Assembly (NCBI GenBank): GCA_023423535.1
Contig: JAFAFL010000006.1
Coordinates: forward strand, 1 to 64,000
From: Pseudomonadota bacterium
GTDB lineage: Bacteria > Myxococcota > Myxococcia > Myxococcales > Myxococcaceae
Reading direction: 5' to 3'
DNA length: 64,000 nucleotides
Below the pieces are notes generated by a model. It did no database searches and was not told the DNA's origin. It saw nothing but the letters and a program-made list of their open reading frames with translations. Positions within the stretch are counted from its first letter, which is position 1. The number at the start of each line of letters is the position of its first letter. Below, in pieces: positions 33,013 through 42,585 of the stretch. The position numbers were made by a program, and so were the translations under genes.

Positions 33013-33588
33013 TCAGAGACGGATCGCGACCTCCAGCAGGCCCACGTTGATCGCCGCCGCGCGGCCGGGGAAGTCCCAGCCGAGCCCGGCGCCGAGCTCC
33101 AGCACGGTGATCTCGCTGGTGCCGCTGACGAAGCGCAGCGGGCTGAGGTTGATGCCGAGCGCGGTGGCCGGCGCGGTGACGAGCCGCTCGCGCGTGCCGG
33201 TGGCGAAGCGGAGGCGGTCGCCCGGTGCGAGGCTCGCGCTGAGTGTGGCGGCCGGCGCCCAGGTGCCGCGGCGCTGGATCCCGAAGCCCGCGCGCACCAG
33301 CGTGGCGTTGCCCACCAGCAGCAGCTGCGAGACGTCGAGCTGGCCGAAGAAGCGCTCGTCGAAGGTCATCCGCACGCCGACGCCTCCGCCCACGCCGCCC
33401 GCCGTCTGCGCGTCCGACAGATAGAGGTTCACGCCGCCGCGCACGTACGCGGAGAGGACCGTGCTCCCCTGCGAGGCCGTCTCCGGCACCGGAACGTGGG
33501 CGGCAGGTGGCGCGCCGCGGTCTTCCGCGCGGGCGAGCGGAGAGGCGAAGAGCGCGAGCAGCGCGGTAGCGACGAGAGCCCTGCGCAT
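33013..33588 (-). CDS. outer-membrane beta-barrel-like protein
   Basis: 191 residues. A signal peptide ends at Ala-Arg-Ala. The mature part alternates polar and hydrophobic residues in strands typical of small barrels (Leu-Ser-Ala-Tyr-Val-Arg-Gly-Gly-Val-Asn-Leu-Tyr-Leu) and ends in alternating Val-Ala-Ile-Arg-Leu, a possible Omp C-terminal signature. It is the last gene of a three-gene operon with the M28 peptidase and another barrel-like protein. Its start overlaps the peptidase stop by one base. Function is not recognised. Confidence 0.62.
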   Translation of the reverse strand: MRRALVATALLALFASPLARAEDRGAPPAAHVPVPETASQGSTVLSAYVRGGVNLYLSDAQTAGGVGGGVGVRMTFDERFFGQLDVSQLLLVGNATLVRAGFGIQRRGTWAPAATLSASLAPGDRLRFATGTRERLVTAPATALGINLSPLRFVSGTSEITVLELGAGLGWDFPGRAAAINVGLLEVAIRL

Positions 33589-34610
33589 CACGGGGAGACC
33601 TCCGCCCAGTAGCCGAGGCCCACCGCGGAGAGCCGGGTGACGTTGGCGAGGAAGACCGGGTCCAGCGTGTCCACGGTGTCGGTGGGGTCGTGGTAGTTCG
33701 GGTTCCGGAAGTCGGCGGTGTCGGTGAGGAAGAGCGCGGTGCGTCCGGAGAGCCAGAAGGGGCCGTGGTCGCTGCGCATGAGGTCGCCGGTCATGGGGAA
33801 GGCGCCGTCGCGCGGCGCCACCGCGGCCACCGTGGGGAGGATCTCCAGACGAGACGCCAGCGCGCGCAGTTCCTCCGCTTCGGTGCCCGAGCGGTCGTTG
33901 CCGATGATCGCGATGAAGTCGCCCACGTCCGGCACCGGGAAGCCGATCGGGCCGCCCTGAGAGCCCCGCGCGGAGTCCGCGTAGCCGATGCAGTCGAACA
34001 CCACCGACATGACGATGCGCTCGCCGACGAGCGTGTGCTCGACGTAGCGCGTGCTGCCCACCAGCCCCAGTTCCTCCAGATCGAAGCCGACGAAGCGCAG
34101 CGTCCGTCCCTGTGCGCCGCGCGCGGCGAACACCCGCGCCAGCTCCAGCACCGCCGCCACGCCCGAGGTGTTGTCGTCCGCGCCCGCGTAGAACGCGTCG
34201 AAGTGCGCGGCCACGAGCACGATCTCGTCCGGGCGCTCGGTGCCGCGCAGATCCGCGACGATGTTCGTGGTGGGGAAGCGCGGATCGTCGAAGTGGTCCT
34301 CCTTCACCTCCAGCCCCAGCTGCCGGAAGCGGTCCGCGATGAAGCCCCGCACGCTGTTGCGGGTGAGGTCGCACACCGGCCGGCGATCCTGATCGATGTG
34401 ATCGAGGTCGAGGTGCGCACGGCAATCCAGGGGCTCCTCCGCGGCGTGCAGCGCCACGATCGCGCGCACGTCGTCCATGATCCGCTGGCCGTCCACCTCG
34501 GCCGCCAGGGGGCCCACGCGGCCCGTACGCGCGTCGTCCAGCACGGGCTGCGCGCAGCCGGCGGCGACCAGCAGGCCGATGAAGATGACCATGACAAAGC
34601 GGAGGCTCAT
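33588..34610 (-). CDS. M28-family zinc aminopeptidase lipoprotein
   Basis: 340 residues. The leader ends in a lipobox (Leu-Val-Ala-Ala-Gly-Cys). The M28 metal ligands are all readable: Ala-Ala-His-Phe-Asp and, after the loop, Gly-Ala-Asp-Asp-Asn-Thr-Ser-Gly (His and bridging Asp), then Glu-Glu-Leu-Gly-Leu-Val-Gly-Ser (general base and Glu ligand), and Arg-Ser-Asp-His-Gly-Pro-Phe (His). M28 enzymes remove N-terminal amino acids from peptides with two zinc ions. As a lipoprotein of a predatory-type bacterium it would act outside the cytoplasm, in peptide scavenging. It is flanked in its operon by two barrel-like proteins, with four-base and one-base overlaps. Confidence 0.9.
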   Translation of the reverse strand: MSLRFVMVIFIGLLVAAGCAQPVLDDARTGRVGPLAAEVDGQRIMDDVRAIVALHAAEEPLDCRAHLDLDHIDQDRRPVCDLTRNSVRGFIADRFRQLGLEVKEDHFDDPRFPTTNIVADLRGTERPDEIVLVAAHFDAFYAGADDNTSGVAAVLELARVFAARGAQGRTLRFVGFDLEELGLVGSTRYVEHTLVGERIVMSVVFDCIGYADSARGSQGGPIGFPVPDVGDFIAIIGNDRSGTEAEELRALASRLEILPTVAAVAPRDGAFPMTGDLMRSDHGPFWLSGRTALFLTDTADFRNPNYHDPTDTVDTLDPVFLANVTRLSAVGLGYWAEVSP

Positions 34611-35188
34611 GGCGTCCACCCCAGGCTCACGAAGGACAGCTCGGTGCGCAGCGAGGTCCCGGTGGGGAAGAGCGGCGCGCCGAAGGAGACCTCCATCGCG
34701 GAGAGCGTGAAGTCGCGCCAGGTGAAGCGCAGCGGCGCCAGGTCCACCGACAGGTAGAGCGGGCTGCGCCGAGCGGCGAAGGCGCGGTCGAGATCGTCGG
34801 GCAGCCCGTCGGGTCTCGGCGAGTCTGCGCCAAGGCCGGTCACGCCGAGCTCCGGTCCCACCGCCGGACGCCACACCGAGTCGCCGATCCGTCCCTCCAG
34901 CCGCGCGCGCACGAAGACTTCGCCGGGGACCGTGACGCCCTCCCGCCTCCCGCCCGCGCGCAGGCCTCCGCCGAGCTCCACCTGGGCGAAGCGTCCGCGC
35001 GGGAGAAACCCGTAGGCCACCTCCACCAGCGGCCCGTCCGCGAGGTCACGGAACACGCCCATCTGCGAGACGCGGCTTGCGCCGAGCGTGACGCGGTGCT
35101 GCGGCGGCTCGGTGTACCCGGGCACCACCGGCGTTGGCGCCTGCGAGAGCAGGTGCGCGAGAACCAGACCAGCCACTGTCGAGGTCAT
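34607..35188 (-). CDS. predicted outer-membrane protein, first gene of M28 operon
   Basis: 193 residues. A short hydrophobic N-terminus (Val-Ala-Gly-Leu-Val-Leu-Ala-His-Leu-Leu) precedes a Pro-rich start and about eight alternating strands rich in Gly, Arg and Leu, compatible with a beta-barrel. No enzymatic motif is seen. The stop overlaps the M28 peptidase start by four bases, which implies translational coupling. It resembles the barrel-like third gene in size and composition, so the two may be distant paralogues flanking the peptidase. It is divergent from serC. Confidence 0.58.
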   Translation of the reverse strand: MTSTVAGLVLAHLLSQAPTPVVPGYTEPPQHRVTLGASRVSQMGVFRDLADGPLVEVAYGFLPRGRFAQVELGGGLRAGGRREGVTVPGEVFVRARLEGRIGDSVWRPAVGPELGVTGLGADSPRPDGLPDDLDRAFAARRSPLYLSVDLAPLRFTWRDFTLSAMEVSFGAPLFPTGTSLRTELSFVSLGWTP

Positions 35189-35267
35189 GTAGGGGTCCGC
35201 GTAGCAGACGACGCCCGTGCCTTGAAGGGGCTGGCGCGCGCTGTGGGGCCGTGCATTTCTGCGCCGC

Positions 35268-36356
<1,089 letters not shown>

Positions 36357-36379
36357 GCGGGAGGGCTCCTCCGCGCGTC

Positions 36380-37462
36380 TCAGTCGAACAGTCCGAGCTG
36401 CGGCTGCGGCTTCGAAGGCTTCGGCGGCTTCGCCGGACGGGTGAAGGTGCTCGGGCGCGCGTCCGGTTCGGGGAAGCAGCTGTCCTTCAATCCCACCCGG
36501 CGCGCGGTCTTGTCGAAGAGGTCCGCGAGCACGTCGGCGTAGATGCCGGTGCCGCGGCCGCGCACCCCGAAGCGGTTGTCGTAGAGCTTCCCGCCGCGGG
36601 TCTCTCGCACGCGGTGGAGGATGCGTTCGGCGCGCAGCGGGAGCTTCTCGCGGATGCGCTCTTCAAAGACGGCCTTCACCTCGCCCGGCAGCCGCAGCAT
36701 CACGTACGCGGCGCTGCTGGCGCCCGCCTCCGCCGCGGCCTCGAGCACGCGCGGCATCTCCTCGTCCGAGAGCCCGGGGATGAGCGGCGCCACGTTCACG
36801 CCCACCCGGATCCCCGCCTCCGCGAGCGTGCGGATCGTCTGCAACCGGCGCTGCGGCGTCGCCACGTAGGGCTCGATCGCGCGCGCGGTCTCGGGGAAGA
36901 AGAAGGGCACGCTCACCCGCACGCGCACCGAGCAGACCTCGTGCAGGCGCTGGAGCACGTCGAGGTCGCGTTCGATCAGCGGTCCCTTGGTGATGATCGC
37001 CACCGGGTTCCGGTACTCCGCGCACACCTCCAGGCACTGGCGCGTCAGCCGCAACGACGCCTCCAGCGGCTGGTAGCAGTCCGTCACCCCGCTGAAGACG
37101 ACGAGGTCGCCCTTCCACGACGGCTTCTCGAACGCCTCACGCAGGAGCTCCGGCGCGCGCGGCTTCACCACGATCCGCGTCTCGAAGTCGGTGCCCGCGC
37201 CGAAGTCGAGGTACTGGTGCCCTGGCCGCGCGTAGCAGTAGGCGCAGGCGTGGATGCAGCCGCGGTAGGGGTTCACGCTCCAGTCGAAGCCGACGTCCGG
37301 GCTGTCGTTGTGCGAAAGAATGCTCTTCGACGCGTCCTCGTAGATGCGCAGCTGCGCCCGAGGAATCTCGTCGAGGTACTGGGTGTCGGTAGAAGACCAG
37401 GGATTGGGCGGATTGGAGACCGGACGCGTCTTCACCTGAACGAAGATCGTGGCTGAACCCAT
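36380..37462 (-). CDS. PA0069-family radical SAM protein with C-terminal sliding-clamp-type motif
   Basis: 360 residues. The radical SAM cluster site is Cys-Ile-His-Ala-Cys-Ala-Tyr-Cys (CxxxCxxC) near residue 70, preceded by Asn-Pro-Tyr-Arg-Gly. Spore-photoproduct-lyase-like blocks follow, with Phe-Ser-Gly-Val-Thr-Asp-Cys-Tyr-Gln-Pro and Ile-Ile-Thr-Lys-Gly. This is the PA0069/SplB-related group, often suspected of acting on nucleic acids. The last residues are a Lys/Pro linker ending Gln-Leu-Gly-Leu-Phe-Asp, the QL-x-LF pentapeptide that binds the DNA polymerase beta-clamp in other proteins. That would fit DNA repair but is unproven. It is divergent from the KaiBC genes by 67 bases. Confidence 0.85.
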   Translation of the reverse strand: MGSATIFVQVKTRPVSNPPNPWSSTDTQYLDEIPRAQLRIYEDASKSILSHNDSPDVGFDWSVNPYRGCIHACAYCYARPGHQYLDFGAGTDFETRIVVKPRAPELLREAFEKPSWKGDLVVFSGVTDCYQPLEASLRLTRQCLEVCAEYRNPVAIITKGPLIERDLDVLQRLHEVCSVRVRVSVPFFFPETARAIEPYVATPQRRLQTIRTLAEAGIRVGVNVAPLIPGLSDEEMPRVLEAAAEAGASSAAYVMLRLPGEVKAVFEERIREKLPLRAERILHRVRETRGGKLYDNRFGVRGRGTGIYADVLADLFDKTARRVGLKDSCFPEPDARPSTFTRPAKPPKPSKPQPQLGLFD

Positions 37463-37529
37463 GTTCAGTCAAGCCACCCTTCAGACCTTCGTCTAGGTTC
37501 CGCGCCGCTTTCGCAGCGAGGAGATGCAC

Positions 37530-38294
37530 GTGGAGCAGGCGATCGGGTTGAAGATCCTCCTCGTCGAAGATCACGACGACATCCGCGAAGCCCTGACCGC
37601 GATTCTCGAGGGCGAGGGCTACGACATCGTCGCCGTCGGCTCGGCAGAGGCGGCGGTCGGACGGCTGCTCGAGGACCGCTTTCACCTGGTGGTGACGGAC
37701 TACTGCCTGCCGGTGAAGACGGGCACGTGGATGGTGGAGGAGGCGCGCTCGCGAGGCGCGCTCGGTGACGCGAAGGTGTTGATGATCACCGCGCACCCGG
37801 CGCCGCGCACCGCGGACGACGTCCAGGTGATGCGCAAGCCGCTCGACGTGGACGACTTCCTCGATGCGGTGGCGGGCCTGCTCGCGCCCCAGCGGGAGGC
37901 GGCGCTGGGGAGGCTGCGCGCGGCGATGAGCGCACCCGGTGACGCAGCCGCGGGCGCGGCTGGGAACGGGAGGGTGACGGGCGCCGCGGCCGGCACGCTG
38001 GAGGGTCCAAAGGTGGAGCTGGTGCTCTACGTCAGCTCCGGCTCGCACTCCTCGGTGCGCGCGCTGCGAAACCTCCGCAAGCTCCTCTCCGCGTACGACG
38101 GCGCCCAGGTGCGCCTGACGGTGCACGACCTCTCGCAGGGCGTGGTGCCGGACGCGGAGGCGGACCGGATCGCGTTCACGCCCACGCTGGTGCGCAGACA
38201 CCCGGGGCCGCGCGCCTGGATCCTCGGGGACCTCGAGCGGCCGGAAGTGGTCGCGGATCTGCTGTCGATGGCGGGCGTCCAAGAGAAGAGATGA
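37530..38294 (+). CDS. response-regulator receiver fused to KaiB
   Basis: 254 residues. GTG 37530 is chosen because AGGAG ends six bases upstream; the ATG at 37524 would touch that site. Residues 7-125 are a receiver domain: Glu13/Asp14, phospho-acceptor Asp57 (Val-Val-Thr-Asp-Tyr), Thr in Met-Ile-Thr-Ala-His and Lys in Arg-Lys-Pro-Leu. After a Gly/Ala linker, residues about 161-250 match KaiB: Leu-Val-Leu-Tyr-Val, Ser-Val-Arg-Ala-Leu-Arg-Asn-Leu, Phe-Thr-Pro-Thr-Leu and Ile-Leu-Gly-Asp-Leu. KaiB binds the KaiC ring in a fold-switched state. The fusion suggests that phosphorylation could gate KaiB binding to the KaiC encoded four bases downstream. Confidence 0.88.
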   Translation: MEQAIGLKILLVEDHDDIREALTAILEGEGYDIVAVGSAEAAVGRLLEDRFHLVVTDYCLPVKTGTWMVEEARSRGALGDAKVLMITAHPAPRTADDVQVMRKPLDVDDFLDAVAGLLAPQREAALGRLRAAMSAPGDAAAGAAGNGRVTGAAAGTLEGPKVELVLYVSSGSHSSVRALRNLRKLLSAYDGAQVRLTVHDLSQGVVPDAEADRIAFTPTLVRRHPGPRAWILGDLERPEVVADLLSMAGVQEKR

Positions 38295-38298
38295 GGGG

Positions 38299-39768
38299 AT
38301 GAGCATCACGCAGATTGAGAAGCTGGCCACGGGTATCCCGGGCTTCGAGTTGATTTCCTACGGCGGCGTTCCGAAGGGACGCACCACGCTGATCACCGGG
38401 CGCAGCGGCACCGGCAAGAGCATCCTCGCGCTGCAGGTGTGCGCGCACCTCGCACGGCGGGGGTTGAAGACGCTCTTCGTGGCGGTGGAGGAGACGCCCG
38501 AGGACCTCATCACCACCGGTGAGAGCTTCGGCTTCGGCGTGGCCGAGCTGGTGCGGAAGGGTCAGCTGCAGATCGCCGACCTCACGCCTCCGCGCGAGGG
38601 CCCCACCTTCGTCAGCGGCGACTACGACATCAGCGGGCTCATCCACCGCATCGCCGCTTCGGTGCGCGAGGGAAAGATCGAGGTGGTGGCGCTCGACTCG
38701 GTGACCGCGCTGTTCAGCCCGAGGCCGCCGGACGAGACGCTGCGCAGCCACTTCTTCCAGCTGGTGCACGCGCTGCGGAGCATGGGCGTGACCGCGCTCA
38801 TCACCGCGGAGGCCTCGACGCGCGAGGGCCAGCTGACGAGCCTCGGCGTGGAGGACTACGTGTGCGACCTCGTGGTCGTGCTCCGCAACCAGGCGGACGG
38901 CGAGCGGCGGCGGCGGAGCATCGAGATCCACAAGTACCGCAGAAGCCCCCACTACAAGGGCGAGTACCCGGCGACGATCACCCCGCGCGGGATGACGATC
39001 TTTCCGCTCGATGCGCAGGACCGCACCGCCGGCGAGGAGCGCGAGCTCTTCCGGATGCACCGCTTCTCCAGCGGCATGGGCGGGCTCGACGAGATGAACA
39101 GCGGCGGGTGGCTGCGCGACTCGATCGTGCTCGTGCGCGGGCCGTCCGGCAGCGGCAAGACGACGATGGCGGGCATGTACGCGCGCGCCGGCGCCTCCCG
39201 CGGTGAGCGCGTCATGTACTGGGGCTTCGAGGAGACGCGCTCGATTCTCCTGCGCAACTTCGCCTCGCTCGGCATGCCGATGGAGGAGTTCATCGAGCAG
39301 GGGGTGATGCGCATGCACTGCAAGTATCCGGAGGCGACCTCGCCCGAGGATTTGCTGGTGGAGCTGCGCATGGGGCTCGACGAGTACCGGCCCTCGCTGA
39401 TCGTGCTCGATTCGATCTCGTCCATCGAGCACTCCACCTCGCCCAACGGGTTCCGGCGCTTCATGATCGGCATGGCCGCGCTCTTCCGCGAACACGGCCG
39501 CAGCGCGTTGCTCACCCAGACCACCGCGCGCGCGGTGGAGTCGGACGCCGCGCCGTACCTCTCCACCGTGGCGGACGCGATCCTCCTGCTCGACTACGAC
39601 ACGAAGACGCCGGAGATGGAGCGCTCCATCCGCGTGATGAAGATGCGCGGCTCGTCGCACTCCACCGAAGCGCGCAAGCTCCTCATCCGCCCGGGCGGCC
39701 TCGCCGTGCTGCCGATGCAGGGATCGACCGGCGGGGCGATGAACCGGAACGCGCGCGGGGAGAGCTGA
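38299..39768 (+). CDS. kaiC: KaiC-family double-domain ATPase/autokinase
   Basis: 489 residues against 519 in Synechococcus KaiC. CI domain: Walker A 34-41 (Gly-Arg-Ser-Gly-Thr-Gly-Lys-Ser) and catalytic Glu64/Glu65. CII domain: Walker A 281-288 (Gly-Pro-Ser-Gly-Ser-Gly-Lys-Thr) and Glu311/Glu312. The autophosphorylation pair aligns with Ser422-Thr423 (Tyr-Leu-Ser-Thr-Val-Ala-Asp), while the position of the third cyanobacterial site (Thr426) is Ala. The C-terminal tail is about 30 residues shorter, removing most of the KaiA-binding segment, and no KaiA gene is present. It forms a two-gene operon with a receiver-KaiB fusion. The predicted role is a KaiA-independent timer or stress switch. Confidence 0.93.
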   Translation: MSITQIEKLATGIPGFELISYGGVPKGRTTLITGRSGTGKSILALQVCAHLARRGLKTLFVAVEETPEDLITTGESFGFGVAELVRKGQLQIADLTPPREGPTFVSGDYDISGLIHRIAASVREGKIEVVALDSVTALFSPRPPDETLRSHFFQLVHALRSMGVTALITAEASTREGQLTSLGVEDYVCDLVVVLRNQADGERRRRSIEIHKYRRSPHYKGEYPATITPRGMTIFPLDAQDRTAGEERELFRMHRFSSGMGGLDEMNSGGWLRDSIVLVRGPSGSGKTTMAGMYARAGASRGERVMYWGFEETRSILLRNFASLGMPMEEFIEQGVMRMHCKYPEATSPEDLLVELRMGLDEYRPSLIVLDSISSIEHSTSPNGFRRFMIGMAALFREHGRSALLTQTTARAVESDAAPYLSTVADAILLLDYDTKTPEMERSIRVMKMRGSSHSTEARKLLIRPGGLAVLPMQGSTGGAMNRNARGES

Positions 39769-39790
39769 GTCGGCGGTTGGGACAGCGCGG

Positions 39791-41164
39791 TCAGTGCGGC
39801 GTGAGCACCCAGCGCTGCAGGAAGCCGTGGCTGCGGTCGTACGTGCCCGCCGACCTCTTCTGCGAGACGGCTCCGGTCACGTAGATCGCGCCGTCCGAAC
39901 CGACGGCGTGGTCGCCGATGCGAAGCTCGCATGCAGACGACTCACAGCTCTCGGCAACTGGGAGGGCCGTCATCCAGCCGGTTTTCTCCACGACGTACGC
40001 CCCGCCGTCGCAGGTGAGGAAGATCCGGCCATCGCCGAGGAAGCTCACGCGCTCCCAGCCCGGAAACTGGGAGCAGGTGCGGCGCTCGAGCAGCGCCCCG
40101 GTCTGCGCCTGGAGGCCATCGAGAACGAGCAGGTAGGGCCGCTGCGCCCCCGCCTCGTTGGGCGGCTGCGTGATCGTCACGCCGGCGTGCTCGAGCGTGC
40201 CGATGATGCGGCCCAGCACAGCGATGCGGCCGGCCTCGTCGGTGGCGAGAGCCGAGACAGTGCCCCAGCCGCCGGGGACGAGGCGGTGCTCGAGCGGACT
40301 GCCGTCCTCAGAAAGGGTCAGCAGGAGCGTGTAGGGCGAGTCTTCGAGGCCGAGCCGCTGGTCCTTCCAGTCGATGCGCCCGCGCCCTTCTGCGACGAGC
40401 ATGAAGCGCCCACGGGCATCCACTGCTGCTGCCTGGACGAACAGGGACGTGTACTCCTCGCCCGTGGCGTGGATGGGAACAGTCCAGCGTTCGCGGCCAT
40501 CACGATCAAAGAGCGTCAGGCTCGCGAGCGGAGCGGCGTGCACATCGCGCAGCACGACGAGGGCTTGTCCCTCCCCGTTGACCGCGAGCCTGGTCGCTTC
40601 GCCCTTCACGGTGCGTTCCCACGCGCGGTGCAGGGTCGGGTCGAACTGCAAGAGGCTGAGGTCGCCGGTCGTGTTCGTCTCTGGAGACGCCGCCGTCGCG
40701 TACAGCGCACCGTCTCGTGTGGCTTCGAGTGGGCCCAGCACGCGTGGGTGGTTCTGCCAGCTGCGCCGGATGCCGGCCTCGTCCCAGTGGGTGAGCGCCG
40801 AGACCTTGTGAGTGGACGAGAAGGCGGAGGTGGCCACACCGCCACCAGGGAGCGGGACGAGCCCGCCGCCAAAGAAGGGGCGCGGCTCGTTTTCGTCCGT
40901 CAACATCCAGTCGAGCGTCGCGCCGGAAGAGCCGTCCTCCTCGGGCGGTGACGTCCAGCCGTGAGGCCCTGCTGCATCCTCCGCGCGCGCCAGCGGCACG
41001 ATGGGTGTCATGCCTGGTGGCGCCGGCTCATGCGCGGAGACCGTGGCAGGAACCCTGAGGGGTTCCTCCCGCTTGGGCGCAGGCGCGCAGGAGACGGCGG
41101 AGGCGACGGCGAGCACGCCGGCGATCGGCGTGGAGATCCAGCGGTTCCGGGAATCACGTGGCAT
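39791..41164 (-). CDS. beta-propeller-like lipoprotein
   Basis: 457 residues. The leader ends in Ala-Val-Ser-Cys-Ala, a probable lipobox. The mature part has about seven repeats of a Trp/Asp-rich strand pattern with Asp-Gly-x-Leu or Asp-Glu-Ala-Gly-x-Ile turns (for example Ala-Thr-Asp-Glu-Ala-Gly-Arg-Ile-Ala-Val and Gly-Ser-Asp-Gly-Ala-Ile-Tyr-Val-Thr-Gly), typical of beta-propeller or SBBP-like proteins of myxobacteria. No enzyme motif is seen. The upstream reading frame to 41386 is not credible because it lacks a signal peptide and overlaps the ExbD gene. It faces kaiC tail to tail across 22 bases. Confidence 0.68.
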   Translation of the reverse strand: MPRDSRNRWISTPIAGVLAVASAVSCAPAPKREEPLRVPATVSAHEPAPPGMTPIVPLARAEDAAGPHGWTSPPEEDGSSGATLDWMLTDENEPRPFFGGGLVPLPGGGVATSAFSSTHKVSALTHWDEAGIRRSWQNHPRVLGPLEATRDGALYATAASPETNTTGDLSLLQFDPTLHRAWERTVKGEATRLAVNGEGQALVVLRDVHAAPLASLTLFDRDGRERWTVPIHATGEEYTSLFVQAAAVDARGRFMLVAEGRGRIDWKDQRLGLEDSPYTLLLTLSEDGSPLEHRLVPGGWGTVSALATDEAGRIAVLGRIIGTLEHAGVTITQPPNEAGAQRPYLLVLDGLQAQTGALLERRTCSQFPGWERVSFLGDGRIFLTCDGGAYVVEKTGWMTALPVAESCESSACELRIGDHAVGSDGAIYVTGAVSQKRSAGTYDRSHGFLQRWVLTPH

Positions 41165-41282
41165 CGCGACCCAAGGTGGGGTGGGGCCGAGTGAGAGGCA
41201 ACGTGGGAACCGGAGGGCGGGTCCTCTCTGCCGTGCGACCACGGTCGAAGCGCATCGTCGATCGCAGGACCGACTCGTCGCG

Positions 41283-41717
41283 TCACCCCGCCTCCACCGA
41301 CACGTCCGGCAGGCCCGCGCCGAGGCAGGTGTCCACCAGGCGCACCACGTCGCCGTAGGGCACGTCGTCGTCCGCGCGCAGGACAACCCGCGGCGCTTCG
41401 AGATGGAGTGCGCGTTCGGCCTTCAGGCGCTCGGCGGCGTCCGCGAAGGTGAATGGCGCGCCCTCCGCGAGGCGGATGCCCCCCGCGGTGAGCACGACCG
41501 TCAGTGACGGCGGCGGTGGCTCAGCGGTGACCGGCGCGTTGTCGGCCGCGGCGTTCGTCACCTCCAGTCGTCCCGCCTGCGTCCACACCGCGGTCATGAT
41601 GAGGAAGCTGATCATCACCGCCATCAGGTCGATGAACGGGACGAGGTTGATCGGCGCGTCCAACGAACGGCGCCCACGTCCTCGACCGCCCGTGCCCAGG
41701 TCCATTCCGCCTGCCAT
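41283..41717 (-). CDS. ExbD/TolR-family biopolymer-transport protein, without partner
   Basis: 144 residues with GGAGG seven bases before the ATG. A short cytoplasmic Gly/Arg-rich start precedes one transmembrane helix (about 30-52) carrying the proton-relay Asp of the family (Val-Pro-Phe-Ile-Asp-Leu). The periplasmic domain has the characteristic Val-Val-Leu-Arg-Ala-Asp-Asp-Asp-Val-Pro-Tyr-Gly-Asp-Val. ExbD and TolR work as dimers inside an ExbB or TolQ pentamer to transmit proton motive force. No ExbB/TolQ gene lies in the window. It therefore must pair with a subunit encoded elsewhere, or act as an orphan. Confidence 0.87.
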   Translation of the reverse strand: MAGGMDLGTGGRGRGRRSLDAPINLVPFIDLMAVMISFLIMTAVWTQAGRLEVTNAAADNAPVTAEPPPPSLTVVLTAGGIRLAEGAPFTFADAAERLKAERALHLEAPRVVLRADDDVPYGDVVRLVDTCLGAGLPDVSVEAG

Positions 41718-41805
41718 GTGTCGCCTCCGCTGCGTGATCGCGGCGCGCCCGAACGCGCGCGGCAACGAGAGGAGACAGCGCTGCGGACGGACCGGTTCCT
41801 GCGCC

Positions 41806-42567
41806 TTAACGCGAAGACGAAGCCTCAGGCGACGGCTGGAGCGGCGGAGCGGGCACCCATCTCGGCGCTTCGCGGAACGACGGCCGGCCCTCGAGCAGCT
41901 CATGCGGACGGAACGCGTCCTTGTAGCGGAGCGACTCGCAGCCGAGGACGCGGAAGCCGAGGTACACGAAGGGGATCTCCCGTTCGCGCGCGAGCTCGAG
42001 GCCGTTCATCACGTTCGCCACGCCGAGCGACAAGCGCGCGTACTCTGGATCGAAGAAGCAGTAGATCGCGCTCATCCCTCGCGGCGCGACGTCCCACAGG
42101 CCCACCAGCACCAGCCGGTCGCCGTCGTACAGCGCGAGCTCGTGGATGGCGGGGTGGGGAAAGGCGAACTGCATCGCGTATCCCTCTGCGTCGAGCTCCG
42201 AGGGCTCCCAGCCGCGCACGTCTTCACGTGCCGCGTGCCAGGCGCGGTAGAGCGCGAGCCTCTCGTCGTCGACGATCGGCTTGCCGAAGGTGCGCCGGAA
42301 ACGACGACTGCGGCGAAGCGCGCGCCGCTGCGAGTCCGTCCCCGTGAAGGTGGAGACCGGAACCCGCAGCGACACGCACTCGCCGCAAGGGGTACAGGCG
42401 GGCCGGAAGTAGAGCGGGCCGAAGCGTCGCCAGCCCCGCTCGAGCAGCGCGTCCAGATCCTCGACCGTGACCTCCGTCATGTAGCGCTGCTCGAGCTGCG
42501 CGGTCTTTCCCGGCAGATACGAGCAGCGCTGCGGTTCGTCGATCCGGTGGAGGTGGACGCGCGGCAT
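41806..42567 (-). CDS. bpt: aspartate/glutamate leucyltransferase
   Basis: 253 residues. The N-end-rule transferase pattern is clear: Cys-Ser-Tyr-Leu-Pro near the start, Tyr-Phe-Arg-Pro-Ala-Cys-x2-Cys-Gly-Glu-Cys at about 53-64 (the Cys cluster), Phe-Arg-Arg-Thr-Phe, Tyr-Cys-Phe-Phe-Asp-Pro and Tyr-Leu-Gly-Phe-Arg-Val. Bpt transfers leucine from leucyl-tRNA to N-terminal Asp or Glu, marking proteins for ClpS/ClpAP. The Cys cluster may bind a metal or heme. The Pro/Ser-rich C-terminus is disordered. It stands as a single gene between the ExbD gene and the DUF4091 gene, both on the same strand. Confidence 0.92.
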   Translation of the reverse strand: MPRVHLHRIDEPQRCSYLPGKTAQLEQRYMTEVTVEDLDALLERGWRRFGPLYFRPACTPCGECVSLRVPVSTFTGTDSQRRALRRSRRFRRTFGKPIVDDERLALYRAWHAAREDVRGWEPSELDAEGYAMQFAFPHPAIHELALYDGDRLVLVGLWDVAPRGMSAIYCFFDPEYARLSLGVANVMNGLELAREREIPFVYLGFRVLGCESLRYKDAFRPHELLEGRPSFREAPRWVPAPPLQPSPEASSSR

Positions 42568-42585
42568 CCGGCCTCGCAGCCTACG

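Noticed and set aside
36360..36372. GGAGG-GCT-CCTCC as a terminator between serC and the radical SAM gene
   Set aside because: The stem is only five base pairs with a three-base loop and no U-tract.
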